A stretch of 64,000 nt of DNA from Homalodisca vitripennis (Eukaryota > Arthropoda > Insecta > Hemiptera > Cicadellidae). Each line of letters begins with the position of its first letter. Positions within the stretch are counted from its first letter, which is position 1. Shown one piece after another: positions 38,582-59,934 of the stretch. The stretch is from positions 1-64,000 of the forward strand of contig NW_025778065.1 in assembly GCF_021130785.1 (NCBI RefSeq), written 5' to 3'. The notes beneath the pieces were generated by a model that was not told where the DNA came from, made no database searches, and saw nothing but the letters and a program-made list of their open reading frames with translations. The position numbers and the translations under genes were made by a program.

Positions 38582-41539
38582 AATTAAAGAACAGAAAGAA
38601 GAAAAAAAGGATATACTCTAATCCTTAAAGCTTTTTTTATAACTTTCTGTAATATATAACGATGGAAATGCACGAAATCCTGTAATACAAAATATTTCTC
38701 TCCTTGTAAACATATCAATGTGTATAAAAAACAGTAGTACAAAAACTTTAACTGGACGTTTTAATAACTGACCAATAATATATTCCTGTAGTTTGTATCA
38801 TGCACTGAGACGTAATTTTAAAAATTGGATAAAACACTAAAAAGTAGCAGATATATTTAGTAGTCTATATTGTCTGTAAATAACAAATATAATGATTGTT
38901 ATAAGTAAATATATAACTTTTCCTCATATTTTCTAAATAGGTGTTTTTAAGTAGAGATTCTGGAAAAGAGAATATTAACATACAACATATATATATATAA
39001 AAAAGTTTCGTATGTGAAAACCTCTAAGTAATATTGTATTTTTTAAATATTGCAATCACCGTATATAATCGTCTTCCAATGGGGAATGTTGATTAAAAGT
39101 TTAGGTCAGACCCGCGTTAGTGATGAAATGCAAATCCAAAAGCAAAGTGAGCAGCGATGATCAACAGATCAACGTGCATTCTTCAATCCCAACTAGGAAT
39201 CAAAAGAAAATAAAGGAAAAGAGACACAAGGTGGATTAGGATGACTTTACTACAACTTAAGCCCTCTCTAACACTGCGCCTACCTCGATTTGATTGACTA
39301 AATAACAATTAAACTACAACACTAGCTCGATCTAAATGTTATCTAGCCCAACTTAAGCTTGAAACTAATAACAATTGGTGCCAGCGTATGTTATGTGGCC
39401 TATTTGTCTCGAAAAGAAGTGATAAGCTAAGTGTGTTTCGTTTCAAAATAAAAAGTATTCTACATTTCTTCTTCCGTAAAATTAACACGTTACAATATAA
39501 ATAAAAAAAAAAATAATATTAACAAATTATCGTTTTTCTTACCAATTAATTTCCATTGAGACAGTAAAATCGTAAGTTTCTGAAATTAATTCTTAGACAG
39601 TGATGGATATCCAATTTATGAAGCAGTTTTAAACTCAATTGAAATTAATTTGTTTAAGGTTAAACCCTTTAAAACGACATACATGCAATTATCTTATATT
39701 ATTTGTTTTAAATCAAATTTTAAAATCTTTTATTTCATGATTGACGGAGCGTTAGGGAAGCTTATCACTATGTCGGTTAGTTATAGTAACTCGTGTAGCC
39801 TATCACAACTTTTACAACACGATAAGGTGGTGACTTTGTATGTAGACTTTTAATATTATAACACTACATCATAATGAATATAAATGTGAATTATATGTAG
39901 CTAGATATCTTAAGAAATATTTTATATATCGAATTTAATTTTTTTGTGATATATAAATAATTACTTAGGGGTATATAGAGGTGCACGTCCGTCCATTTTA
40001 TCCATGGGATTTGAGTGAGGGTCATTGAAGCCTGAACCCATTACGGTAACAAAGTTTCTCTTTTGACTGCTTGGGGATTTAAATTTTCCCGTATGATTGT
40101 CTTTCTGTCTCTCTTTTGTACGCAAGAACATCTAAAGAATGGAATGGGATGTAGAGGTTCAATTTTAATTTTAGGGTCAGCGAAGACTCTTAGACGATAC
40201 ATAATGTAGCGTACACATACCTTGGTTCTTCTCAATATACATAAAACAGATTTTCAATTGATCTTGGATCACTTATATCTCGTACATTTTGTTTTACAAC
40301 ATAATTTCATATAGTTTCTAGAAACAAATTCATTTGGATTATAATTTTAGATTTTCTAAAACTTCCTTTCTGTCCAACTCATATTTTGAGTAATTACTTA
40401 GAACTTATTGTATAATTTATTACTTTAAGTGATTAAGTGTAATCAAAATTACAATTATATCAGTTATTTAATTTATTAGAAATTTAAATTAATGAGGTAG
40501 TAAAAATCTGGTTATTGAAAGTATTCTGTTCTAGTTTTTGTGAACATTCATTCAAACATTATAAAGTCTTCCCTATAAGCCTCATTACATTTAAAAAGAC
40601 AATCAACTTCATTAGCCAGTTCATTGTGCACAAAGATTTAAAGTTTTTTTAAATATGATTTTTTCTTTATAACCTAAAAGCAATGCGGTCTAAATAAAAA
40701 TATGCTAAGCATATTTGAAATAATAAAGTAAGATTGTGATTGTAACGGTTAAGCCAAGCTGTTAAGGGAGTGAAAGGGTTCGACTTGACAAAAAGTAAAG
40801 ACTGCCACCGGCATTGTTGTTTTGCTTCCTCATAAACTCAAGCATCAGAAACTTTAGGACCCAATGATTGACTCAGAATTTATCCGTACCTAAAATACTG
40901 TTAACTACTCCACTATAACTGTGTTAATGGCTTTACGTAATTGCCTAAACCATATTAAAAATCAATTTACATTTATACGAGAATATTCTATGTATTTTTT
41001 AATACCAGTAAATTTTCATCTAGTTTTAGAAAACTACGTATATTTACTTCTATCCAACAAATAAATATAGTTGTACATTTAATGGGATAAAAAATGTATA
41101 AAAAAATACGTAAACACAGTCATAAAATAATAAAGTGTAAGATATATTACTAGCTAGTTCTTCTCGCTCTTGAAGTAGTTAAATTGGTAACGTTTTGGAA
41201 ATGCGTCAGTGGTTTAAGCGATATACAATACTATAACTGATATTATTCGTAGGGTACAAATGGATGGAAAAGGAAACGCGCCCTTTAAATGATATCACAT
41301 ATTATTGCATTCAAGAATTATAAGAAGATGAAAAATGTAAGCAGATAAGTTTGAATGGTCCAACAGTATTTTATAAATGATAAACCATGGAAGTCACCAG
41401 AAAATTACGGATACATTAGGGAGATTGATGTCCAAGTTCAATGCTTAGAATCAAATAATTCTACCTTTAATAATTATTTTGTAACTTCTCTGGTTGCATT
41501 GAAATAAACATATTATGTGTTATTGTATTGTTATTTATA
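38582..41539. other. Gene-free AT-rich DNA
   Basis: No supportable gene; short ORFs only. Confidence 0.55.
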
Positions 41540-41568
41540 CAGAGTGTCTCATAAATCTCTAGACAAAG
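41540..41568 (+). repeat. Possible mariner-type inverted-repeat end (single)
   Basis: CAGAGTGTCTCATAAATCTC follows TA and resembles the tip of Tc1/mariner elements (CAGGGTGTCTCA). No matching opposite end was found, so this may be a broken copy or chance. Confidence 0.25.
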
Positions 41569-42244
41569 GTATATCCCATATGATTTCTAACCGCAAAGGG
41601 CTTTTCAAATCTACGTATGTATTTATTGTCTTATCGGGACAACAATGCACACTCTACTGCGGGGCCGTGAATAATATAGACCGGGAGGAATTTACAAGTA
41701 CTGGAATTACACACTTTTAGGCTTAAGTAGGCTTCTGAACGATTAAGTATTTATTAATAGTTTCATTATCATACCGCAAGTTTTTTAGAATATCTTACTA
41801 AGAAATCTATCAATGAATTTTTTGAATTGCTTCTTATTTAATTTATTTCTGGAAATCGATCTGAAAGTATAAATTTTGTAAATTTATAATAATAATTTTT
41901 TGTGTGCCTGATATCCAGCTTATCTTGTAGATAGCATTATCAAAAGTAACGTAGCTATGGTATAAAAGGCTGTCTCTATACGAATATTGAGTTCAGCTCA
42001 TTTGACCATTCGTTTAGTGGAGCGTCTAAAATCTGACACTCTCAAAGAATTGACTCCTTAAATCATGAGTGTACATTTGTCTGAAGAGATGTAAAATCCG
42101 GTGACTGCAAAAAGTCTTTGAATCTTTCCAAAAGAGCAATACATACAATACAAATATTTGATCTATATATATATATACTCGGTTGCTCCACTATGATGAG
42201 GGATCGTCCCTGGACTGGAACACTATACTGCAGTTAATTGTGTT

Positions 42245-42320
42245 CAAGTATGTTACAGATTCAGATTTCAGATGCTGCACTGACAGCAAGTTAAAATTAA
42301 ACTCAACTCAACATTCGTAA
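42245..42320 (+). repeat. Dispersed repeat R1, plus-strand copy
   Basis: Matches 14092-14165 in the same orientation through CAAGTATGTTACAGATTCAG, GATGCTGCA and AAACTCAA blocks. It lies just 3' of the Penelope-like tail. Confidence 0.5.
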
Positions 42321-42384
42321 TATAAATACCAAGAAAATAGGATAATAACATAATATTAATAAACTTTTATCACTTTTATACTTT

Positions 42385-42441
42385 CTTTTACGTACAATGT
42401 ACATTTCGGAATCATTGATTCCATCTTCAGGTACAAATAAG
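42385..42441 (-). ncRNA. Hammerhead-ribozyme-like motif in the Penelope-like tail
   Basis: On the minus strand: stem I 5' arm TTTGTAC, core CTGAAGA (42430-42424), one extra T, a perfect 6-bp stem II GGAATC-AAT-GATTCC (42422-42408), then GAAA (42407-42404). After that comes ATGTACAT, which can form the short stem III. The predicted cleavage lies between 42396 and 42395. The following GTACG pairs with the GUAC of the 5' arm to close stem I (type I topology). It sits about 95 bp downstream of the endonuclease stop codon. Penelope-like elements are known to carry minimal hammerheads in their flanking repeats. The unpaired base after CUGANGA is non-canonical. Confidence 0.6.
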
Positions 42442-42535
42442 GTTAAGTTAAAATAAATAATTAAAATCAATTTGTCATGTGTTTTTTACTACCTTGGTGG
42501 CTAAATTTGTTGTATTTAATTTTATGTGAGATCAT

Positions 42536-42916
42536 TCATTGTATATTGTTTAAAAGTCTATCGAATAATAAATTTTTTGTTAGAAAATCTTTGTCATTTA
42601 ATAATATATTATGATTAATTTTGGCACTTTTGTAAATTTCAAAATGTTCTAAAGTGGATAATATGCGACTTTTTTTGCTTGTGTGTAAAATTTCAAGATT
42701 GTTTTCGATGTTAGTGTATGTATGACCGGTGTTGTTTAAATGGTCTGCATATTTTGAATTTGATGATGTTTTCAATGCTTTTATGTGTTCATTAAATCTA
42801 ATTTTGAATGATCGGCCGGTTTGTCCAATATAGTGGGATTGACAATCGTTGCAATTTAATTTGTATACTCCACTATTGTTGAATTTTGAATTTTGATTTT
42901 GGTTTGTTGAATTGCT
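42536..42916 (-). pseudogene. Penelope-like element GIY-YIG endonuclease, 5'-truncated
   Basis: The C-terminal domain of a Penelope-like retroelement protein, which nicks target DNA for integration. The open frame starts after an in-frame TAG at 42917-42919. It contains SGVYKLNCNDC followed by HYIGQTGRSFKIRFNEH, that is the GIY and YIG blocks with a Cys pair between them and the catalytic-type Arg. The end reads ADHLNNTGHTY, then LEILHTSKKSRILSTLEHFE, typical of this domain in Penelope relatives, before TAA at 42536-42538. The reverse transcriptase that should lie upstream was not recognised, so the copy is probably truncated, as is common after incomplete reverse transcription. Confidence 0.85.
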
Positions 42917-42919
42917 CTA

Positions 42920-45470
42920 AAATAGGATATTACGAGAGTATGTTTATATTGAACATTCTTTTCGTGTTGCATATTCAAAAAGGAATGACAAATACTCGGA
43001 GCTTGTAAAGCAAGTCATAATAGAGATTTAATATAACAATGAATATTACGAAGAATGTTTCTTCAATGCTGCGGAAAATAAAACAATTGAAGTTTAATAT
43101 TCGTGAATTATTCTATTTTAATACATTATACGATTTGAGTAATTATTTATAAAACCCTGGAATATCCATTAACTTAAAATTTTAAATGATATCTAATTGT
43201 AATTAACTCCATGTGCTTTAATGTTTCGATGTTATATCTTCAAATGCATTTCACTTGAATATCTCAAGTTTAATACTTGGCTTTTTTTCTTCCTCCAAGA
43301 ATTACTGTATATTTTTCATCTAACTCTCACATAGGTTTAATCAAATCTGGTATTCGTAAAACTGTTGATGGAGGTATTGGTAATAAGGCGTGGTATGACG
43401 CAACTGCTTTTTTAACTTAACTAATAAAAACAATAAATTAATTGGTTCTCTTGTATTCATGAAAGGAAATATTTACGATTAGTATTATGTTTCATCAAGC
43501 AATAATTTCACAACTACAATATTTTCCTTTGCCTTAGTAATGATTCCTGTTTAAAAACAATCATCAATTTTGTGATGCTTTACAAGTTGCATAGATATAA
43601 ATTATTTTGTTTATGGCATCAATTTTATTCGTTAACGAGGTAAAAACATTACTGTTGTTTTTGTATGTTACAGAATGTGTTAGGAATTATAATAACTAAG
43701 AAATTAATTATTAAATTTAGTTCCGTTTCATCTCTTAAATATCCTCTATAGATAATGGGTTGACAGTCTGGATCGTTAAGGAATAAATATCATAAAATTT
43801 GTAAATGGGAGAAAAATTTCTGGACTTTCTTTGCAACACAAAATAATTTTAAATCTGGCAATAAACCAACATAATTATAGGAACTTTCAAATTTATCATG
43901 TTATAAAAATAATATGTAAATAAGAAAATATTATTCCTATAAATGTTTGTAGTATCCCGAATACGAAAGCTCAAGAATTATATTAATAATATTTTGTGAC
44001 TTAAAATCCTGAAGGAACAGAAGGAATGTTTTGACCCACCTTTGATAGCTGGGAGATTTAAAAAATTTCACTATCACCACCTAACACTTAAATAAACTAA
44101 ACGAAACCGAATCTCCTTAGCTTGCTCAATTGTTTAGGGAGGAAGTAAAATTATTAGAACAAAATACTGATTTATTGTATTGTTAAGACTTACTTTACCT
44201 AATAACTTAGTACAAAATTGTTTAACTAGTCCTTCCTCCGTCGTCTTGAAATATTAGAACAGCAAAATAAACACCATTAAAGCACTAGTGACACAGTTTC
44301 AGTTTTCAGAAATGCAGTCATAATTAATTATTTATAAGTTTAAAGTGCAACTTTGCGAGCTTTCAGTTGTACCTTTTGCGTCTACTGTAAACCTTTTACT
44401 ACATCCTTCAAATGTATCTAATTACTTTAATTAATGATTATGTAATCTATTTGAAGCTTTTTTTCTCACATGTAGGAAGGGAATTTCGGTCCCGATTACT
44501 GTTTTATTTTTTTAAATTTATTTCAATAGGAAATGTATAAAATAATGTGACTAGTTTGTCTCAAAATATACTTTTTTAAATTATACGTTAATAATATTAA
44601 GGTTAATAAAACCGTTCAGTAATAAGACGTATACACAATTATATATAATTTTCAATGCAATTTGTTTAAATAATTTTCATAAAATGTGTAAATTTTTATC
44701 TTGCAATTAAAACTGTTAAAATACTAAATATATTATATCTTCAGCGAAGAATACTAAAATATATGTTATCCTAATAATTAATATTATAGATCTTCAGGTT
44801 TCAACTAAAGTTTTACGTGTTAAACAATACTGCTTGCTTTAAAACTGAAAATTCTCTTTCCATGTAGATAGGAATTACTCATTACTTTTACTCTATATCT
44901 AACAAAGAATGTTATAGAGAATAAATTTGTTCCTTTATATTTGTGATCTAATCTTAAACTATATAACTGGATGTATTATATAAATGCCACATCCTGGCGA
45001 TCCTACACAATTTTTTACGATGAGGCGAATAAATCATTTTGGAAGTCACACATATATAAAAGAACACATAAAAAACCCACAGGAAACAGATTTTAGAGAT
45101 TGAATTATTTAGAAATTTTACTGTTTATATAGCAGTAAAATATTGTAAAAAATATAATATGTATTTGCCTATTGTGGTAGACATTGCACTACTTGCGAAA
45201 TTTGAAAGAGACTTAAATTTAAAAAAAATAATAGGAAAGCGATTCCGGAGTTTATAATGGTCATAATAGGTGACACAATGTGTTTCATTACCAGTTTACA
45301 GAGTATTATATTTGAGTTTATAGTCAAAATATAGGTAAAATATATAAATACATTTATCATGAAAGGATCTTCGGATGCAGTAATGGTACAGTAAGACAGC
45401 AGGTTTTCTGATAGTCCACTATGATAAAGGTATTACAATAGGGGTGGACAATGGGTCTCTCTAGCCTTGT
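42920..45470. other. Gene-free AT-rich DNA
   Basis: No reverse transcriptase motifs were found upstream of the Penelope-like tail, and there is no other supportable feature. Confidence 0.5.
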
Positions 45471-45650
45471 GATTGGACAGTTGGAGGCCAATCAAAGGCG
45501 TCGGTGTTAGCGAACTGGTAAGGGAAATTTGTCGATATAAAAACCTCTAACTCGCGCATTTTGGTGTCTTTTTGAATCTCTTTTGTGGTGAATTGTTAGT
45601 GTTTTCGATTTACTTATTACTAAAAGTCTACGCGAGATTTCGGGTAAGTA
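45471..45650 (+). promoter_or_regulatory. Candidate RNA polymerase II promoter with first-exon donor
   Basis: In order: an inverted CCAAT (GATTGG, 45471-45476), a direct CCAAT (45488-45492), and a TATA box TATAAAAA (45536-45543). The leader is GC-richer and ends in CGG|GTAAGT, a strong 5' splice donor with GT at 45644-45645. From a start about 30 bp after the TATA box, the first exon would be some 75 bp and non-coding. No downstream coding exon was recognised, so it may belong to a gene beyond the window, to a transposon, or be chance. Confidence 0.35.
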
Positions 45651-54170
<8,520 letters not shown>

Positions 54171-54252
54171 GTTTAAGTCAACGTGAATGTTGACTTTAGC
54201 TATAATTCATCTTCCGCTTAGTACAGCGCAAAGGATCTTTTCAATCGCGTCT
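54171..54252 (-). repeat. Dispersed repeat R1, diverged minus-strand copy
   Basis: The plus strand starts GTTTAAGTCAACGTGAATGT and continues CTTAGTACAGCGC, matching the reverse complement of 14090-14171 with many substitutions. Confidence 0.4.
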
Positions 54253-57200
54253 GTGCCAGTGTCAGATTTTAGGTGAAATGGTAAATAAACTTAGCATTGC
54301 CATTTTTGAAATGGCTATATTACATGCATAGCGAAAATCTGGCATGACAAATTGCTAGACGCATAAAGGTAATCTGGCAAATGAATTATTCCAGTATCTA
54401 ACAAAAACCACAAAACATTTTGTTTATTCACACTATACAAGGAACAATAAGTGTGTTTTTATTTTTCTTAAAGCTACTAGTAAATGTAGTGTAAAGTCTT
54501 CATGACATAATAAGCATATGCGAGCCTCTTAGTATTTGGACTTATTAAATACATGTTGCATAATGTTTATGAGTTCATTTCCAAGCATTATCATTTAATT
54601 AGGCAAATTTTGCATGTTATTATCGAATAAAGCTCATCGCGAGATATTTCAATAATATTTGTTAGACCAAATAGTATATGTATAATTATGACAAAGGTTT
54701 AAATATAACTTCAAAAGCATATTAGTCGTAATGTAGTTATATTCAACTTCATGCGTTTGGTGTTGTAAATGAAAAACATGAAGAACTCTGTTACAGATAG
54801 TTCTACCTATATTGAAGTAGTTAGCTCGGAACATATCGTATACTGAATCATATAGGACAAAACAGCAAGTTTCACGTGTCCACGCCATCAATTCAGTAAC
54901 AAAGTTGGTCCATCGCTGTAAACAAAAACAAAAAAAACTACTCCTAATTGGTATTTATACGAGGAGGAACTGAGAATTTTAACATTTACATCTGGTTTTA
55001 TTTAATTTACGAATAAAGTTTATCTTACAATGGATTCATACATTTTAACAATTGTCTATTAGGCGTGCTCTATGTGTATTATTAAGGCCACTACTAAATA
55101 AATCAAATTTAAAACCATTACCTTATTATTTAAACTTTTATTCTTTAAGTATTCGTATGATAACTTTCCAAATTTCAAATAAAAAAACAATAATATTGTA
55201 AATTATATTTTTAATACTATATTTTAATTTTAAGATAATTATAGTTATAAACTATCGATATATACGTTATATATATAAACGTAATAAAATAATAATTATT
55301 ATTTTATCGTGATCAAAGTCGTAAATTATTACCACTGATCCCAGGCAGCATAGTACATATTCAACTATATAGGCGAGGCAGTTATGAAAGTTTTCACTGA
55401 CATCACATTGGTAAGACATAAACCGCTATGATTTTAAAAAGGCGGTTAAAGAGGGGGGGGTTGTATCTGAATACTTGAGCATAGGTCACCTTCGTTGTAA
55501 ATGGCATATGGTAAGCTTCGCAATAGAAATTAAAAGCAAATCAATAGAATGCAACAAAGCATAGTGTGGTAAAATACTGTCATCGATTGTTAAACATTGA
55601 ATTTCTACTCTCTTATTATTGTTTTTATTCAACTCTACAAATAAACATGTTCAAATATCTTTTGAACAGTTTTCTAACAAATTTATTTATCCTGATATTT
55701 TCCCGTTGCTATTGTTGTAAAACACAAGTCTCATTTAAATATATTTGCTAACGCTCAGTCAAATCTCATTGAGTGATACACACCTTCATCTAACTTAGCG
55801 TTGTTCATATAGAGATGAAGCGTCATGCACAATGAAGAGTTTTTAGACAACTATCACCTTTGGGTGTTGCGTCAGACGACGAGTACTGGTTATAGAGACA
55901 TATGACTGATCACGTGGTGTAGAGTGTAAATGACTTGATATAACTTTTCTAGAAAAGTATATAGATGAAAGGTTATAAAATGGAAGAAAAAAATATATGC
56001 AGAGAAATGAAAGATGTATGATACGTTTGATCTACGCTAAAAATCTATATTTCTATTGGTTTAAATAAATTTGTTTAAAATTAATTCAGAACATTAATAC
56101 ATTAAGTGTTTGAAAGACGGATACAGTGTTAGCTTGAACATTAAAATCTAAAATTCCTTTATGGAAGAGTTTAAGATTAAGGAAACAACAATGCCGTTGG
56201 CAGTCTATAGTTTTTTTTTTTCTAAACTGATCGTTTTCAAGAACATCCTATTACTTGACTAGCAAATACTTACATATAAGTATAATTCCTACAAAATCAA
56301 TTAGAAAGTACACGTTTAAACGTAATATCCAACGTAACTGTGATCTTTGTTCTATGAGTTTAAACAGAAATATATAAGTAATATTAGATTTATAATGATT
56401 AAATCAGTGATTGGAATAACCATTAGTGTATAATGTAATTAGAGAAAGAAGACTAACACATAAAGAGTAGTGATTTACATTAAATCATATACAGCACTTT
56501 GTGGCTTCTTTGAGGTGGTTATAAGAACTACAAGTTGTACTCTGAAAATTGAAAAATTGATAATCACTGGAAGTTTTGGAATATGAACATTTGTTAATAA
56601 ATAGTTGTTCAACATTATAAAAGGCTATATAAATATTTAAATTTGATAAAAAATCATAGTGAAAATTTATACACTTTGATTTTGATATAGAGTTAAGAAG
56701 AGTTAATCAGAAGACTACAGCATTGAGTACTTGAGATGCAGAACTGTATCAGACTTATTACGACCCAAAGTTTGTTGGTGCTTGAATTTGCGGGGAGCAA
56801 AACAACAATGCCAATGGCGGTGCTACGTCTCTAGTTTTTGCCAAACAAGCCGCTTTGACAAAGTTACAATTACCAAAGCCCCATAATAACCCCAATAACT
56901 ATTCTCACATTATTGCCTTTGAATTTACAATAAAGTAATTTAAATTTTTCACGAGCCATGTTTGCAAAACGATTAAAATGTCAAATAAAATATACAATAA
57001 AAGCAAATTATAAAAAAATCAGTTGCTTCTGTGTTTTTTATGTGTTTTTGGAAAGAAAGATAGACATTTTTAATATTCGAACCAGAGGTAAGGTTAGGTA
57101 AATAATTCCATATTCATTATTTGTACTTTGTGTATTCTATTTAAATAAACTTGTTGTGTTGCTTATACATATTTTTTATTAAATGTGTTTTTAACAAAAG

Positions 57201-58008
57201 AGACCAAAATATGACTGTAGTTGAATATATTATAGTCATATTCCAACAACTTAGTACTTACAGGTGATTAAATTACCTAAATTAAAACAACAGATAGTTT
57301 TGTCTCACTAGCAATGATGTCATAGTATTGACATTGTTTACCACTCGGCTTTCAAAAACGAATTATCTTCCTTATTTATCGACCGATTTTCTTAATCGTG
57401 ATATCGATGGATTTGTAATGAAATTACCAAACTACAATTTAATATCCGTAACTTGTTTATTATCTTGCCGTTTTAAGATTTTACGATCCATGTTTTAAGA
57501 AACTGTATGCAGTATTTTTTAATTAATTTTATAATTTTTTTTTATTTTTCTTTATGCAGATCTTTAAAGCTGTATGAAAAATTTTTATTTATTGTAACAA
57601 GTCTGTCTCAAACGGTAAATACTTAAATGAAAAATAAAAATAGCAGCAGAGCAGTATGGGTATGATGATTGGACATCGGTGTTCCGTATTTATTGAATGT
57701 AGAGTTTAAAAATGTAAAGTTTAAAATGTAAATACAATATTTTGGATTGTATTTAGTTTGTGAATAGTATATTAAAAATTTATTGGAGACGAATGAGATC
57801 CCCTATTGTTATAACTGTTGTTTTAGTTAAATTAGTGGTAACAATTGAAACAAATATTACACTGATTTACATTATGAGGATACATAAAATCAAATCAGAA
57901 ATGCTCAATAAGTCAATTAAATCCTGTATTATGTTTTAGCGATGCAAATAATAGTGTTTTATTTTCATTATTAGAAGTACATTTCATGCATTACATTATA
58001 TAACCTTC
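54253..58008. other. Gene-free AT-rich DNA
   Basis: No supportable gene. An 8-base G run lies near 55451. The ORF at 54649-54891 (minus) has no motif. Confidence 0.55.
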
Positions 58009-58020
58009 TTATCCCTTTAA

Positions 58021-58119
58021 CAGTCTCCGGTTGAAAAATCAACCACCTAATATGCCTTTGTATGGGCAAGGAAATTTTATTACTTTTGCGGGAACAGTCT
58101 CCGGTTAAAAATTCAACCA
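58021..58119 (+). repeat. Palindrome units 1 and 2 (left subterminal)
   Basis: Two tandem units in plus orientation. Unit 1 has CTCCGGTTGAAAAATCAACC at 58025-58044, a hairpin GGTTGA-AAAA-TCAACC. Unit 2 (58084-58119) has TTTTGCGGGAACAGTCTCC, then the diverged palindrome GGTTAAAAATTCAACC. They are likely transposase-binding or regulatory repeats (inference). Confidence 0.8.
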
Positions 58120-58261
58120 TTTACAATATGGTTCATAATTCGGTGACAGAGCATGCAGTTGTCGTTCTTGTTGTTTCCAGTAGCTTGGTAGGTTGTATGG
58201 AAGCTTACTAATTTTGTTCAGCTTTCCTGTTGCTTCCTGTTGTCAGTTTTAATCTGAAGAG

Positions 58262-58300
58262 TGGCAAATGGTTGATTTATCAACCAGAGACCTTTCCAGC
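58262..58300 (-). repeat. Palindrome unit 3
   Basis: Inverse-orientation unit: GGTTGATTTATCAACC followed by AGAGACCTTTCCAGC. It lies in the presumed 5' leader of the transposase transcript. Confidence 0.75.
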
Positions 58301-58360
58301 TCGTGAACCAAGCAGCAGTTGGTGTGATAGCGAGTTAATATCAAATTTATCTCCTGACAG

Positions 58361-58366
58361 GTAAAT
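58361..58366 (+). promoter_or_regulatory. Possible 5' splice donor in piggyBac leader
   Basis: GACAG|GTAAAT is a good donor match about 500 bp before the coding segment. It suggests the transposase was read from a spliced transcript with a non-coding first exon. The acceptor was not fixed. Confidence 0.35.
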
Positions 58367-58868
58367 ATGAAGTTCTTTGTAATAACTTAATTTTATTTAC
58401 AATGTTTTAGGCATTTGATTTATCAGTCATTTATCGTTGTCACCGTCACTTGAAATTATTTAACTACAATTTTGTCTTTGCTTCTACACTTAACCTAAAA
58501 ATCATGACATTGGAAAATATTTATAAAAAAATATATATAGTCCTCAGAGTTTTACATACATTAGTATAACACTTTAAATTATGACAAAAGATAAATTAGG
58601 GCGTTTTAAGATATAAATAATCAGTGCAGGCAAGATATTAGGCCAAAAGTACAATAATATGGTATTTACATGATAGCAAAATTTTACAAACTGTTATAAT
58701 TTTCCACCATTACATAATTTTTCTGTTTGGAAACGTATTTTATGCTAATAGCTACCAAAACAAATAGACCTATAAAATAGTAGATATTTCTGTAACAAAT
58801 AAAATTATTTTGTCTAAAAAATGAATAATTTATAGAATACTTCACTGTTGGCTGACTTAATAAAATGA

Positions 58869-59390
58869 AGAAATAAAAGGGGTGAAAAAGTTAAAGTTAA
58901 ATGCCCTCGAGCTGTGGTCGATTATAATCTGTACATGGGTAGTGTTGATCATTTTGATCATTTACTGTCCAGCTATAGTATTGCCCAAAAGTCTAGGAAA
59001 TGGTGGATTAAAATATTCTACTTTCTGTTGGATTCTGTTATGGTAAATTCGTTTATTTTGTACAGATATATAGCTAAACAAAACAAACGAAAAGTGATGA
59101 AACATCTGATGTTCCGAAGAAAACTTGGTGCAGAGTTAATTGGAAATTTTACCAGCCGGAAAACAACAAACTCGCCAGCGGTTTGTAAGAGAGGAAAGAA
59201 AGTTGGTGAAAGAATAGGAAAAACCGTCAACATTAGAAATGTGGGTGAACATTTTCCTGTTGCTACATCAAGTAGAAGATGTGCCAGATGTAATACTACA
59301 GCCAAGTCCAAAAGATCAAGTATAGAATGTTCCACTTGCAAGGTTGCACTATGTAAGGCGTGTTTTGCCCCGTTCCATAGTACTGATTAG
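58869..59390 (+). pseudogene. piggyBac-type transposase, C-terminal fragment
   Basis: The open frame begins after a TGA at 58866-58868 and ends at TAG 59388-59390 (173 codons). It includes KCPRAVVDYNLYMGSVDHFD, the family block with the last catalytic-region Asp (usually YNxxMGGVD). Then comes RKWWIKIFYFLLDSVMVNSF, the conserved tryptophan and helix segment. The end is a Cys-rich domain: RCARC, then ECSTC, then LCKAC and a His (FAPFH), fitting the C-terminal zinc-binding domain that contacts the transposon ends. The upstream DDD core, about 350 residues, is absent. No ATG opens the frame before VDYN, so it may have been an internal or last exon, or the element may be deleted. It cannot be catalytic alone. 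Confidence 0.88.
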
Positions 59391-59723
59391 TTGTTCAAAA
59401 ACAGTAACATTAGGATATCGTTACACAGAAGCATACGTATTATTTGGAGGACTTTTAAATTTTTTACTAAGTGTCATTTATACTCGTATTTTATTATCTA
59501 ACTAAATGTTATATTTTTTTTATTCCCTTTTTTACATAGGTACATTCATATATAAATATGGCCAATTTTATAAATATGTTTTAAAGGTGTAAATATGTAC
59601 CACTGACAAGATTTTGTATCACAATATTGTGCAATTTTCAATTCTGTATAAATAAAAGGCAGTTTTTTATGTTTTGCTAAATCTATTGTTTTAATTTTTC
59701 CTTCAATTTCATAAGTTTTCTAA

Positions 59724-59801
59724 GTGGTTGATTTTTAAACCGGAAAACACATACATAGTTCATTTTGCGGGAACGCTCTCCGGTTGAAAATTCAACCGCC
59801 C
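59724..59801. repeat. Palindrome units 4 and 5 (facing each other)
   Basis: Unit 4 (59724-59743, minus): GGTTGATTTTTAAACCGG. Unit 5 (59763-59801, plus): TTTTGCGGGAACGCTCTCC followed by GGTTGAAAATTCAACC. They lie just 3' of the transposase fragment. Confidence 0.75.
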
Positions 59802-59934
59802 TCTAAAGAATTAAATAAACATAAAAAAAATTATTTAGTAATCTGTAGTGTCTAGTGTTAGCATTTACAATGAAACAAAATCGTTAAAAATGTAAAACAT
59901 GGTAAAAAAGTGGTTGGTCATTTCAAGATTTTCA

